This document shows, in pieces, positions 54,385-64,000 of a DNA stretch of 64,000 nucleotides. Every line of letters begins with the position of its first letter. Positions within the stretch are counted from its first letter, which is position 1. The notes below the pieces were generated by a model, which ran no database searches, was not told the DNA's origin, and saw nothing but the letters and a program-made list of their open reading frames with translations. The stretch covers positions 8,744,562 to 8,808,561 of the forward strand of contig OY759217.1 in the NCBI GenBank assembly GCA_963662175.1. Direction: 5' to 3'. This DNA comes from Aradus depressus (taxonomy: Eukaryota; Arthropoda; Insecta; Hemiptera; Aradidae). Position numbers and translations under genes: made by a program.

Positions 54385-54665
54385 TATAAAGGGATTCAGC
54401 TAAACAATCCAATATAAACTGCATCAAAGCTCTCCAATCGAAAATCCTCCGTCGAATTGTTAATGCTCCCTTCTTTGTCTCCAATAAATTACTCCATAAA
54501 GACCCAAACATCCCAACTGTCCAGGAACTAATCCAATCCCGATTCTTAACCTTCCACATTAAACTTTGAAGCCATCCTAACCCGTTTGGACAAGTCCTAT
54601 CCTCTCAATCCCATCCTGACAGTCCTCCACGAGATGGAGACACCAAAACCTGTGTACCACAGTAG
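54385..54665 (+). pseudogene. Jockey-like LINE C-terminal fragment
   Basis: One frame reads IKALQSKILRRIVNAPFFVS then NKLLHKDPNIPTVQELIQ, the well-known C-terminal segment of Jockey-clade reverse transcriptase proteins (QSK.LR.IVNAP..VSN..LH.DL.IP.V.EL). An in-frame TGA lies at 54567-54569, after which SHPNPFGQVLSSQ continues to TAG at 54663-54665, matching the usual 'HPNPL' tail. No catalytic domain is present. It lies next to family D's right end; the preceding 'gtcttaacagctgttttt' is shared with 29265 in copy 1. Confidence 0.85.
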
Positions 54666-54880
54666 CCAAACCTATCTGATATCACATGAAATTCAAACTG
54701 TATGTATAAATCACACAAAGGGTTTTTAATTTATTTTTTCTATTTTTTTTCGTAACAATAAACTTAATAAAAATATTCAACTTTCATTACTTATTAATTT
54801 TCCTTTTGTTCTTTGTTGAGTTTGCCTTTTACTAATTTCGGACGTTTTTTTTATCTGCTCCCAATTGCTATTTTAATATA

Positions 54881-55231
54881 GGTTAGGTTTTATGACTCAT
54901 GCCCGGGCTCTAACTACAAGGTCATATCGTCTTCTACCAGAGCGCTCTTTCGTCACTCTGGTGGACATGAGCCCGACTCTACTGTAGGAGTCCTAAATTG
55001 TGCCTACCCTAAATTTTTATTCACCTAGGGCAGGGGTTTTTAACGAGTATCTGACATCGTACAAGCTCGGGACCATCGCTTAACGTCCCATCCGAAGGAC
55101 GGCGTGCTTAAGTTTATTTTACTTCCCAGATAAAATAATATAAAATAAACTAAGGGCTTCAGCCGGGTTTCGAACCCACGTTCTTGAGCTCAGAAGACAA
55201 GCACGCATATCACTGAGCTACCGGCGCCCTC
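54881..55231 (-). repeat. SINE S, full length, 14-bp TSD, TTAGG-type tail
   Basis: The copy is 351 bp. The plus strand starts 'ggttaggttttatgactcat' and ends 'gagctaccggcgccctc'. The perfect TSD 'gctattttaatata' lies at 54867-54880 and 55232-55245. A small 'ataatataaaataaac' duplication is seen near 55136. Confidence 0.97.
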
Positions 55232-55279
55232 GCTATTTTAATATATTTTTGGGGAATAACCTCTTTGACTCTGAGCGTG

Positions 55280-55552
55280 TTTCTGAATGTCTTGAATAGA
55301 GAGAGAAATGTATTGGGTCTTATAGAGACAGTTTCATAAAGAGAAAGAGAAAGAGCTTCAAGAAAGAGAAATGTTTTGGATCTTATATTGGGAGAGAGAG
55401 TGGCAAAAAGAGACAGAGAAAGAGAGAAGTGTGGTGAGTCGTGTAGAGGGAGAGAGTGGGTTATAAAGACAGAGAAAGAGCGAAGTGTGGTATAAAGACA
55501 GAGAAAGAGCGAAGTGTCTTCAAGCTAGAGAAGTGTGTTGGGTATTATAGAC
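55280..55552. repeat. Purine-rich degenerate tandem repeat
   Basis: Units of about 45-85 bp contain 'agacagagaaagagcgaag', 'tgtgttgggtcttata' and 'aaagagaaatg'. Two adjacent copies of 'tataaagacagagaaagagc' near 55464 and 55493 are nearly identical. The strand is strongly GA-biased. Confidence 0.85.
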
Positions 55553-55774
55553 GCCAGCTAGAACGTACCGGGCAAGAGCGCGCTCCCTAGCTTGTGCCAA
55601 CAGCAGTCTAGCTGCAACTAGTAGCTTGGGTTTTTTCTGTATATGTTAATATCGGTCTGACATACATGAGCTTTCAGGGCTCCCTCGAAAGATGGGTGCT
55701 GTATAACAACCTCGGAGAGTAGAAACAGCCATCTTCTGGGTGGATATTAGTAGTATAGTGTTAAAAGAGCCTCC

Positions 55775-56793
55775 CAGGACTAGGGATCTATCGACACAAG
55801 TAAATATAAGTAAAGTATCGATACTTTTGGCCGATACCAAGTAATTTTGGTATAGATACTTTTGTTTCGATACCAAGTAGGTATCGAATAGATAATACTT
55901 GTATCGATTCAAAATACTCGTTTCAAATTTCAACAATTAAAAACATTTATGTAAATTTTTCAATTCATCAAAATCGTTCACCGTTTAATTTCTTACAATT
56001 TTCTTTTATTTGTTGTTGCAATAACATATTGAACTCAAATTACGGTCCACGGTCAAATGATATATATCCATGGTGATAACCTCACGTGTGATGTGATCAC
56101 GCAGTCTGCATGATGCGTCCTTATTTCTTACCTTATTTACATTAAATGGTTTATCATTTATGAAGGTAAACGTTTGTTTAATTTTGAACAGAACCGTGAA
56201 CATGATAACGATTACTGCATTTTATTTTATTTTTACATTCCATTTTGTCAATTACAAATTATAATGCCTCGTCCTAGAGCGAAAGTGTGGATTTATTAAA
56301 CCAAGAACGTTTCGATCTCAGCGACTTGCAAAAAGTGTTTTAAAAAAAGTTAAATACTGTGGGAATACAAATAGTCTCCAGCAGTTTTATATCCTTATTA
56401 AAAATAAATTGTATGTTTATTTAATAAGGCTTTTTATTACATTCAGTATGTTTTTAATACAATTTTATCTTATTCGATTTGATTTATTTGTTTCTAATGC
56501 CCATTACAATATCTCATTTATATCTTTCAAATTGTATTGTGTTTTTTTATTATTATTAAATAGGTTATACATGGTTTAAAACTAATTATAACGAAGTACT
56601 CGATGAAATTAGATTTTTATTAAAATCTATATAGATTTTTAAAAATTGATTATAAAGAACTACTCGATTCAATCGATATGAGTAGGTATCGATACTTTTT
56701 ATTCGATTCTTGAGTAATATCGTAAGTTTTATTCGATACTACTCATGAGTAAAGGTATCGATACTTTGTGGTATCGATTGAACCCACCCAGCA
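55775..56793. mobile_element. hAT-like non-autonomous element (tentative)
   Basis: Both ends carry clusters of AGTATCGATACTT-type words: 'aagtaaagtatcgatactt', 'cgataccaagtaggtatcga' on the left, and 'gtaggtatcgatacttttta', 'actactcatgagtaaagg', 'tatcgatactttgtggtatc' on the right. Inverted, clustered subterminal motifs are typical of hAT transposase binding regions. The ends ('caggactaggg' and, inward, 'ctgggtgggttc') are only loosely similar, and no 8-bp TSD was found. The 700-bp interior is AT-rich and non-coding. Confidence 0.5.
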
Positions 56794-57689
56794 CCTTCTT
56801 CACATTATTTGGCCTCCTGAACCACTTCAGTGAACTCACTCCATGACTCTACTGGTATGTCTTGTGAACATACCTCCCAATGTGTCAATATGCTGGCTAT
56901 GCCAATTCTCAGAAATATATATCTTTGATATTTAATATGTACATTGTGTAACTAATGAGACTGCTAAGATATGAATAGGCCCCGTGGCAGTATGAATGGG
57001 ACCAATTTGTAACCTTGTGAAAGAGCTGTACAGAGAGAGAATGAATGGTGTTGGCTAGTGATGAATGGAGATAGTTAACCGGTCTGTCTGTGGCTAGGCC
57101 GCTCAGTTTTCAGAATGAATTCATTGATAATTTAAAAATATATATCATCAATTTTTTTTTTAATAATCACAAACATGTATATTTCATTGATACAGGTTTT
57201 TTCAATGGATGTAACAAATATCTCAAAAACTTCTGAAAACGAAACTTTAATATTCTTCTGCTTGTAAAGAAAATAACTGTTTTTTCTTAATGAGAAAAAT
57301 ATACTGAAGTAGAAATGTTTTTATGAATTCAAGGATCAATAATTAATATTAAGTACCAGATTTTTTTATTGAATACTTTTTTTTATAATGTATTTCCAGA
57401 TATTTCCGGACATCAAAATAGTAACCTCCCTTAACAATAATATTTATTTTTGTTAAACCGTAATATGGTAATTGGATACGTCACACTATTTTATAGATCA
57501 AAATGGCCCACAAATTATATACATGAACTGATAATAAATCCTGGAATACAAACACATATGAGATGAATAATAATAGTTATAAAAATAAAAATAAAAAATA
57601 ATAGAAAGATTAATTTCCAATTCTAATATAAATAAATGAAATGATACAAGTTATACTGTATTTTTTAATTATAAATAACTTTACACACA
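56794..57689. other. No feature recognised
   Basis: AT-rich sequence without clear repeat similarity. Confidence 0.5.
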
Positions 57690-57837
57690 TACAAATCCAG
57701 AAATACGTACTTTATCTTCACAACACTTACCACAAAACCCCCCACGAAGGTTGAAGAGAAGATGGAATCGCGACTTACTGCCACCTTGAAACATATTCAT
57801 TCTAAATATTTTTTTTTACATTATTTTCATTTATTTT

Positions 57838-60246
57838 GCTGCGTCACGAAACATGGTCAAAGGGAGTACACTATTCCCAGGACGACGAATTCATAAGGCT
57901 ACATGGAGATCACCAGATGGAGCTACCTTTAACCAGATAGACCACTTGTTGATTAGCGCGCGGCACAAAGCCAACTTGTTGAGCAATAGAACATACAGAG
58001 GCGCAAATGTAGACTCTGATCATCACTTGATCATTGCTCGAATTAGGGCAAGGATCTCCTGTACAAGAGCTAACAGGTTGACTAGACAAAAGAAGTGGAA
58101 TACGACCAAACTGAAAGACCCGGATATATGCGCTACTTTTCAAAATCAACTAGAGGTACGTCTGAATGAGACATTCCGTGTAGCAAGAATGGAGAACATC
58201 CAAGATACATGGAATGGTCTGGAAACAGTCATAAATAAGGCGGCTGAAATCACTCTGGGAACTAATGAGTCAGAAAGAAAGTCCCCGTGGTTTGATGAAG
58301 AATGTAAAAGAGTAACAGAAGATAAAAATGGGGCATATAGAACTATGGTTCAGAGACGGTACACAAGGCAGGCAACCGAAAATTATAGAATGAAAAGACG
58401 CATTGAGAAGAGACTCCATAGAAAGAAGAAACGAGAATGGGAGAACAAGCAGCTCGAAGAAGTAGAGATTATGAGGGATACAAATAAGAATAGAATGTTC
58501 TTCCAGAAAGTTAACAAAGGAAGAGCCCCCTTTAAACCCAGGCTCCTGGCCTGTAGAAAAGAAGACGGTTCGCTTCTTACTAATAAGGAGGATGTACTTC
58601 ATAGGTGGACTAGACACTTTAATGAATTACTCAATGAAGGAGCAATTGACTCGAAAGAGAATTATGAGACCCCCGACATCAACCAGGATGATAGAGAAAT
58701 AGAGCCACCTGAGCTGGAAGAAATTCAGAACGCGATTGCTCAAATGAAAAATCATAAGGCACCTGGAGATGATGGACTACCACCTGAGCTTTTTAAGTAT
58801 GGTGGCGAAGCACTGTACAAAGCCATGTACGATCTAGTATTCATGATCTGGATGCAAGAAGATATTCCTATTCAGTGGAAAAAGGCGGTTGTGTGCCCAG
58901 TGCATAAGAAAGGGGAGCAACTAGAATGTGCCAACTACCGCGGAATTTCGCTGCTCCAGTGCGCATATAAGATTCTCTCTAATGTCCTCTATAACAGGCT
59001 TGTTCCTTTTGCCGAACGGGAAACTGGTAAGTACCAAAGTGGTTTTAGGAAGGGGAGATCAACTATTGATCAAATCTTCACTCTTCGTATGATCCTGGAA
59101 AGAAGCCATGAATTTAAAATGACCACTCATCATCTCTTCATCGATTTCAAAAGCGCATATGACACCGTAAGAAGGCCCAAACTTTATAAAGCTATGGAGG
59201 AAATGAATATCCCCTCGAAGCTGATTCGCTTGGTCAGAATGACGATGCAAGACGTGCAGTGTAAAGTACGCATTCAGTCGGACTACTCTTCAGAGTTTCC
59301 CTCTAGCAAGGGATTGAGGCAAGGTGATGCCCTAGCTTGCTTACTGTTTAACTTAGCCCTAGAGAAAGTAGTGAGGGATTCTGGTATTCGAATAAGGGGC
59401 ACAATATTTTCAAAATCAGTCCAATTGCTCGGCTACGCTGATGATTTGGATATTGTTGCACGGTCTTTCCCAGCTCTTGAGAGTGCCTTTCTGGGATTGC
59501 AGGAAGCGGGAGCCGTAATGAGCCTACGAATAAATGAGTCCAAGACTAAATATATGTACACAGGTGTAGACGCGAACCCCCATAGCCGAAGCATATCGAT
59601 TGGCCCATATTCCTTCGAAAGGGTCAAAGAATTTACGTACTTGGGCTCTCAAATCACCACCAGGAACGAGACATCAGCCGAAATTAAGAAAAGACTTACG
59701 GCAGCGAATCGATGCTATTTTGGATTGCTGAGGCATATGCGAAGCTCTCTACTGAGCAGGCATACCAAACTCCGGCTCTATAAGACCCTGATCCGTCCAC
59801 TCCTTATCTACGCCAGTCAAACATGGACCCTATCCAAGTCTGACGAGAAGGACCTGTTGATATTTGAAAGGAAAATTCTTCGAAGGGTTTTCGGCCCTGT
59901 GAAGGACGGACTGGTTTGGAGAATTCGCAAGAATAGGGAAATCTACGAGCTGTTTGGTGAGGCTGATGTAGTGAGGGTGGTGAAGTTGGGAAGGTTGAGT
60001 TGGGCAGGCCATGTAGCCCGAACGGAAGAGGGCGAAGTGCCAAGAACAGTCCTTGAGGAGCCTTTGTACCGATCAAGAAGAGCAGACAGACCGAGGCTAA
60101 GATGGGTGGATGGTGTGGCAGCTGACTCGAGAGAGCTTCTTGGACAGCGAAATTGGAAAGCAGCTGCACAGGACAGAGCCGAATGGCGGAGGCTCATTGA
60201 GGAGGCCAGGACCCACTAGGGTTGTAGCGCCAGAGAGATAGATAGA
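57838..60246 (+). mobile_element. RTE-like LINE, 5'-truncated, 51-bp TSD
   Basis: The element is bounded by perfect 51-bp direct repeats (57787-57837 and 60247-60297, beginning 'tgaaacatattcattctaaa'). It starts within the endonuclease domain and ends 'tgtagcgccagagagatagatagat'. A short tetranucleotide tail instead of poly-A is usual for RTE-clade elements. The duplication is longer than the usual LINE TSD of under 20 bp. The intact frame and identical TSDs imply a recent insertion. Confidence 0.9.
57853..60219 (+). CDS. RTE-like LINE protein (endonuclease end + reverse transcriptase)
   Basis: The open frame is 788 codons, with no stop between the insertion boundary and the first methionine, so the true protein began further upstream. 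Residues 25-60 hold the end of an apurinic-type endonuclease (FNQIDHLLIS, then SDHHLI). Reverse transcriptase follows: HKAPGDDGLPPELF at 301, NYRGISLL near 361, FIDFKSAYD at 429-437, GLRQGDALACLLF from 487, and the catalytic YADD at 528-531. The C-terminal part has TYLGSQI, LYKTLIRPLLIYASQTW, FERKILRRVFGP and WAGHVAR (717). Together these fit an RTE-clade protein that nicks DNA and copies its RNA at the target. The catalytic residues look intact, but the truncated endonuclease makes this copy non-autonomous. It is far more GC-rich than its surroundings. Confidence 0.93.
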   Translation: MVKGSTLFPGRRIHKATWRSPDGATFNQIDHLLISARHKANLLSNRTYRGANVDSDHHLIIARIRARISCTRANRLTRQKKWNTTKLKDPDICATFQNQLEVRLNETFRVARMENIQDTWNGLETVINKAAEITLGTNESERKSPWFDEECKRVTEDKNGAYRTMVQRRYTRQATENYRMKRRIEKRLHRKKKREWENKQLEEVEIMRDTNKNRMFFQKVNKGRAPFKPRLLACRKEDGSLLTNKEDVLHRWTRHFNELLNEGAIDSKENYETPDINQDDREIEPPELEEIQNAIAQMKNHKAPGDDGLPPELFKYGGEALYKAMYDLVFMIWMQEDIPIQWKKAVVCPVHKKGEQLECANYRGISLLQCAYKILSNVLYNRLVPFAERETGKYQSGFRKGRSTIDQIFTLRMILERSHEFKMTTHHLFIDFKSAYDTVRRPKLYKAMEEMNIPSKLIRLVRMTMQDVQCKVRIQSDYSSEFPSSKGLRQGDALACLLFNLALEKVVRDSGIRIRGTIFSKSVQLLGYADDLDIVARSFPALESAFLGLQEAGAVMSLRINESKTKYMYTGVDANPHSRSISIGPYSFERVKEFTYLGSQITTRNETSAEIKKRLTAANRCYFGLLRHMRSSLLSRHTKLRLYKTLIRPLLIYASQTWTLSKSDEKDLLIFERKILRRVFGPVKDGLVWRIRKNREIYELFGEADVVRVVKLGRLSWAGHVARTEEGEVPRTVLEEPLYRSRRADRPRLRWVDGVAADSRELLGQRNWKAAAQDRAEWRRLIEEARTH

Positions 60247-60334
60247 TGAAACATATTCATTCTAAATATTTTTTTTTACATTATTTTCATTTATTTTTAT
60301 CATCTCTCTTATCCATCCATCAAAATTGTCTTTC

Positions 60335-60672
60335 GAGGGCGCCGGTAGCTCAGTGGTATGCGTGCTTGACTTCTGAGCTCAAGAACGTGGGTTCGTAACC
60401 CGACCGAGGCCCTTAGTTTATTTTATCTAGGAGGTAAAATAAACTTAAGCACGCCGTCCTTCGGATGGGACGTTAAGCGATGGTCCCGAGCCTGTACGAT
60501 GTCAGGTACTCATTAAAGATCCCTACCCTAGATAAATAAAAATTTAGGGTAGGCAAAATTTAAGACTCCCACAGTAGAGTCGGGCTCATGTCCACCAGAG
60601 TGACGAAAGAGCGCTCTGGTAGTAGGCGATATGACCTCGTAGTTAAAGCCCGGGCATGAGTCATAAAAAAAA
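60335..60672 (+). repeat. SINE S, full length, 13-bp TSD, A-tail
   Basis: The sequence starts gagggcgccggtagctcagt with B box 'ggttcgtaacc' and ends 'catgagtcat' plus a short A run. The TSD 'aaaattgtctttc' lies at 60322-60334 and 60673-60685. This copy has an A-tail where others have telomere-type or 'taactaact' tails. Confidence 0.96.
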
Positions 60673-60935
60673 AAAATTGTCTTTCATTTCCTTTTTATTT
60701 TTTAGGTACTTTATTTCATTTTTTTTTAAATATTTATTTATTTATTTTATTTTATTTTTTTCTGTTCTTGTCCTAATAATTAAGATACATTTTCGTCCTG
60801 AGGACCTACCACTGGGTGGCCTTCCTCTCACATGCCATTCACGCCAACATATCAATACGTACCATCATAGATGCTGGTTGTTGCACCCTAGCAACAGTTG
60901 TATCTTTATAAATAAAAGACAAAAAAAAAAATTAT

Positions 60936-62719
60936 AAATAAATCTCAATCCGGTTCACCGTTGTTTCTTCATTCTCAAGCTTTCATGTCACTTTTTTTCT
61001 TTCTTTTTTTGAATTTTTACAATATATAGAAAAAAAATAACAGTAATAAGAAATAATAAAAATAAAATAATAATAATATTAAAAAAATAAACCAGCGGAT
61101 GGTTGGGCATTATTAACATATATAGTAGATAAAATATTAATATTCCTAAAAAATGTAAATATATATATATATTGTAATGATCCATATTGTTCATTACATG
61201 AATATTTAATAAATGAAAAATAATGTACTTAGTTGCAATCATTGTATGAGACCTAAGGAAGGTTACTGGAGGTTATCAAATCGATAATGTACCAGGGTCG
61301 ATACAGTATAAAAATATATCAATTCATTTATTTGAATAATGTAATAAAATTAAATAATAAGGTAATAGTGTGTTAACAATAAATGTAAGCAACTAGAATT
61401 GTATACGGAAATATGTAATTGTTATGAATATTAAAAAAAACAGATGTTTAGTAGTTTAAAGGCTGTAAAAATTGTGGCCAATGAGAGAGCGGAATTCAAA
61501 ACGATGGAGAAGTGGTCTGTCCCCTCGTGAGGGAGTCGTTTTATGAGTCTTGTTCAGGAGATCGTGGTTCAGGGTAGTTTGTGCGCGGGGATCTATAATA
61601 AGATCTTAAGAAATATGTGTAGTGCAGTGAGTACTGTTGTATGATAAACACTTAGCCGGAGCCCGCTGGTGTTACTTACCACCATGAGGATCAAGAAATA
61701 GAGGCATACAGGAGTAGAATATCCAGAGATCATAATTGTGCAACCACCAACTAAGAGAAAAATATGAAAGGAGCACGAGTCTGTATTTAAGAAGAGTCAT
61801 CCCATCACATCAACACAAAAATATGAAGATATCACCCTCATCAAATCTCAATCATCACGACCGGTTATATTGGGGTAATTTATGTTAGTAAAAAAAATGT
61901 GACTAACCCTTTAAAAAAAAAAATAAATAAATCTAAAAACAAATTATAAATGTACGTCTTATCTTTTATAGTCATTTAGTACCATTCTTTAATTATAGTA
62001 TAGTATTATAGTTAAAGTAAAATGTAAGCGAGTATAAGTACCGTTACAATATAAAAAATTATATAAATATTTTGTATTATTATTTCTTTAAGATGTCTTT
62101 TTTCACGACGATTTTTACCTTTCTTAGGTATAACAAGAGCGAAACACATAGAAAAATAAAAAATATAAATACATATATAAAATAGATTAACAAATAACAG
62201 TAAAGAAATAGCAAATAACTATAGTAAATAGTTAATAATAAAATCAATGAAAATATTAAGCAAAAAGTAATTAGGATACAATTATAAGATATTGGTGGAG
62301 TATCTCTGTCAGGAAAATAAAAATGATAGCAGAGACAAAGCATGTTACCATGAGCTAAAATCTAGTCGAATATTTGTACAGTGAAAAGTGGATTGATTCG
62401 TTCTTGTATTGGAGCCGGGATGGGGATGAAAGGTAAATAGGGGTCGGTTTCCATCAAATGCACTACATCTGCACTGGACACGACTGCTAATTGCATAAAA
62501 GCTTTACTGCAGTATAGGTACAATATTTAACAGATTGAATTAATATGCAACAAATTATTATCTTTGAAATTAACTGCATAGTTTCTAATTGCTTATGGAA
62601 TTTCTCTCTCTCTCTCTCTCTCTCTCGACTAGTTAAACATTTTAAATCCTATTTCTCATGAATTGATAATGATGGTTATAATAACACACTATCACCTAGT
62701 TTCATCACGTTTCTCCGGC
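60936..62719. other. Long unassigned AT-rich stretch
   Basis: There are no domains in the short frames. A (TA)n patch lies near 61160-61172 and a (TC)n run at 62605-62626. A moderately GC-richer piece at 61490-61860 shows no recognisable feature. Confidence 0.5.
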
Positions 62720-63570
62720 ATTTTCCCAGCTATAGCAAGTATAGAAGAAGTTATATAATTGTTCGAAAATTCGAATTTGGCTTTTCAACGGAATTTCATG
62801 ATTCCAAATATGAAAAAAAAAAAAATTCTGTCTGTGAAAACGATAACTCCCGACAGAATGAATGTATCGACGCGAAATTTTATATGTGAATCCAAAACCC
62901 TGTAATGACGACAACCAGCGGCGTAGCAAGGGGGGCAGGGGGGGCACATGCCCCCCCACCCTGGCCAGAGCAAAAAACCAAGATTACGAAAATTGTGCTC
63001 TACTTAAATGTACATGTACAAAACAAGTCATATTACATTTATTTAAATATACATGAATTCGATCATTTCATTTCCTCGTTCAAAATCTTCATTTATGTTA
63101 TACTTCATACTCTTAAAGCTGATTTTACATGCGCAGTAAAAATGCAAAGAGCAGCAGCGGCAATGGATGTGATAAATGATTCTAAAAGCACAGAAACCAC
63201 ACCTGCTTGTGCGCTTTGCATTTTTGCTGTTCATGTAAAGTCAGCTTAAGTATTACAGTTAGTGGTTACCTCAGGGGGAGCTTCTAGAGGTCCGAGTCTC
63301 CCAAATTAATAACAAAAAGTCTGCAGCGCTAACCACGGAAACTGTGGACTGTGTCCCCGGGAGTCTATACCCCCCCCCCCCCCCCCTGCTGAAATCCTGG
63401 CTACGCCCCTGACGACAACTATTGTTAATTAGGGATAAGAGGGGAGGCTTAACAAAATATTTAATAACTGCCTATAGAATGAATGTATCGACCAGAATCC
63501 CATAAAGACGACACTTAATTATTTTCAGTGGAATCGACAAAAGAGTAGGGGACGATCAAAGGGGGGCTAA
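62720..63570 (-). mobile_element. Family A copy split by a hAT-like MITE
   Basis: It reads 'ttcccagctatagcaagtatag', 'aacgataactcccgacagaa', 'atgtatcgacgcgaaatttta', 'ccctgtaatgacgacaac', then the MITE, then 'acgacaactattgttaatta', followed by a second unit with 'gaatgtatcgacc' and 'gtggaatcgacaaaagagtagg'. Confidence 0.75.
62916..63411. mobile_element. hAT-like MITE, 496 bp, 8-bp TSD
   Basis: The ends are 'cagcggcgtagcaagg' and, inward from the right, 'caggggcgtagccagg', an inverted pair of 16 bp with two mismatches. The perfect 8-bp TSD 'acgacaac' lies at 62908-62915 and 63412-63419. An 8-bp duplication and CAG...CTG ends are diagnostic for hAT elements. Near the centre-right, 'aaagctgattttacatgcgc' (63116) is inverted at 63215-63249, making a 35-bp stem. 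There is no transposase. Poly-G and poly-C runs lie just inside the left and right ends. Confidence 0.92.
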
Positions 63571-63883
63571 GATGTTTACACATTAAAACTAAATTTTATT
63601 TTACGTCTGATCTTTGCAGGGATACCTTTTAAGAATTTTCTAAAGCCACAACCTCGTAAATTCTCTCACATTATCTCCGCCACTGGAGAACTTTTAATGT
63701 TGAGAGCAGCCTTTTAAAGCCTAACGCCTGTTCCAAAAAAAAAAAAAAAAAAACAATGTTACAAGGTAAATTCAATTTTTTATCTCACTCTTGTGTTGTA
63801 GTCTCAGATACTTACTAGTTCAACAACTGGGAGATAGGTGCAGCTATATTGGGTCTCAACAAACCAACAAATACAAAAAAATT
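63571..63883. other. No feature recognised
   Basis: Short spacer with a poly-A run at 63737-63753. Confidence 0.5.
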
Positions 63884-64000
63884 GTCGGTGAATCACGGCC
63901 GTGTACTTCCGCAGCACGAATTAATCAACTGAGTTTTTATTCCTCCTTCCGGAATCGGCAGGACTAAAAATTAATAATAATATTTATTTCCGTTAAACCA
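63884..64000 (+). mobile_element. Family A left end, cut by window edge
   Basis: It starts 'gtcggtgaatcacggccgtg', 'tacttccgcagcacgaatta', 'atcaactgag', the same terminus as the copy at 846. The rest lies outside the window. Confidence 0.6.

Larger units (their letters stand above)
57690..60935. repeat. Family B copy with two nested insertions
   Basis: The left part 'cgtactttatcttcacaaca', 'ggttgaagagaagatggaat', and right parts 'catccatcaaaattgtcttt', 'gatgctggttgttgcaccct' match 38630-38990. The RTE LINE (57838-60246) and the SINE (60335-60672) are inserted in it. Removing both restores the order seen in the empty copy. Confidence 0.8.

Noticed and set aside
57910..60197. Minus-strand frames of 60-121 codons
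   Set aside because: They are antisense shadows of the RTE reverse transcriptase frame.

Overview
This window looks like intergenic DNA from a large, AT-rich, repeat-dominated animal genome, most likely an arthropod and probably an insect. The clues are four tRNA-derived SINE copies with tails of the insect telomere-type pentamer (CCTAA/TTAGG), non-LTR retrotransposon fragments that look RTE-, Jockey/R1- and I/LOA-like, hAT- and PIF/Harbinger-like miniature elements, and no prokaryotic operon structure. I cannot name the species. I recognise no convincing host protein gene. The only long coding regions belong to retrotransposons.

Two families dominate. (1) A SINE of about 350 bp (family S) with a tRNA-like head (A box TAGCTCAGTGG, B box GGTTCGAAACC) and a 3' end reading ...GCCCGGGCATGAGTCAT. 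I count about 29 full or partial copies on both strands, roughly 6 kb or 9% of the window. Several have clean 9-14 bp target-site duplications (TSDs). (2) Family A, about 450 bp, recognised by 'gaatgtatcgacatgaaatt', 'cttcgtatagctggggaagta' and ends like 'cggtgaatcac', present about 18 times, often nested or fragmented. Smaller families are called B, C, D, E, F and P here.

Layout. 0-8 kb: a 36-bp tandem array, several family A copies, 130-bp and 74-bp tandem arrays and a PIF-like MITE. 8-10 kb: two large palindromes, one built around inverted SINEs and one perfect (104-bp arms). 11-18 kb: a GC-rich LINE 3' fragment, a SINE split by a MITE with TAA TSD, and minisatellites. 18-26 kb: a hammerhead-like motif at 18.5 kb and a 2.2-kb array of a 17-bp unit (23.5-25.7 kb). 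26-37 kb: SINEs, a 1.25-kb foldback with about 500-bp arms (34.2-35.4 kb), and an inverted duplicate of the 13.4-kb segment at 36.0 kb. 37-48 kb: SINEs and two LINE fragments, otherwise AT-rich unassigned DNA. 48-57 kb: a family F palindrome, a family A/SINE nest, an RTE-like reverse transcriptase fragment, a Jockey-like fragment and a hAT-like element. 57.7-60.9 kb: a three-level nest of family B, a 5'-truncated RTE-like LINE with a 788-codon open frame and perfect 51-bp TSD, and a SINE. 60.9-64 kb: AT-rich DNA, then family A interrupted by a hAT-like MITE with a perfect 8-bp TSD.

The most unusual signal is a shared RNA-fold pattern (stem I / CTGANGA / stem II / GAA / self-complementary stem III / NUH) in three unrelated-looking repeats. 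It matches the hammerhead ribozyme arrangement known from Penelope-like elements, with one extra base before stem II. Family boundaries and names are by-eye inferences; no database search was possible.
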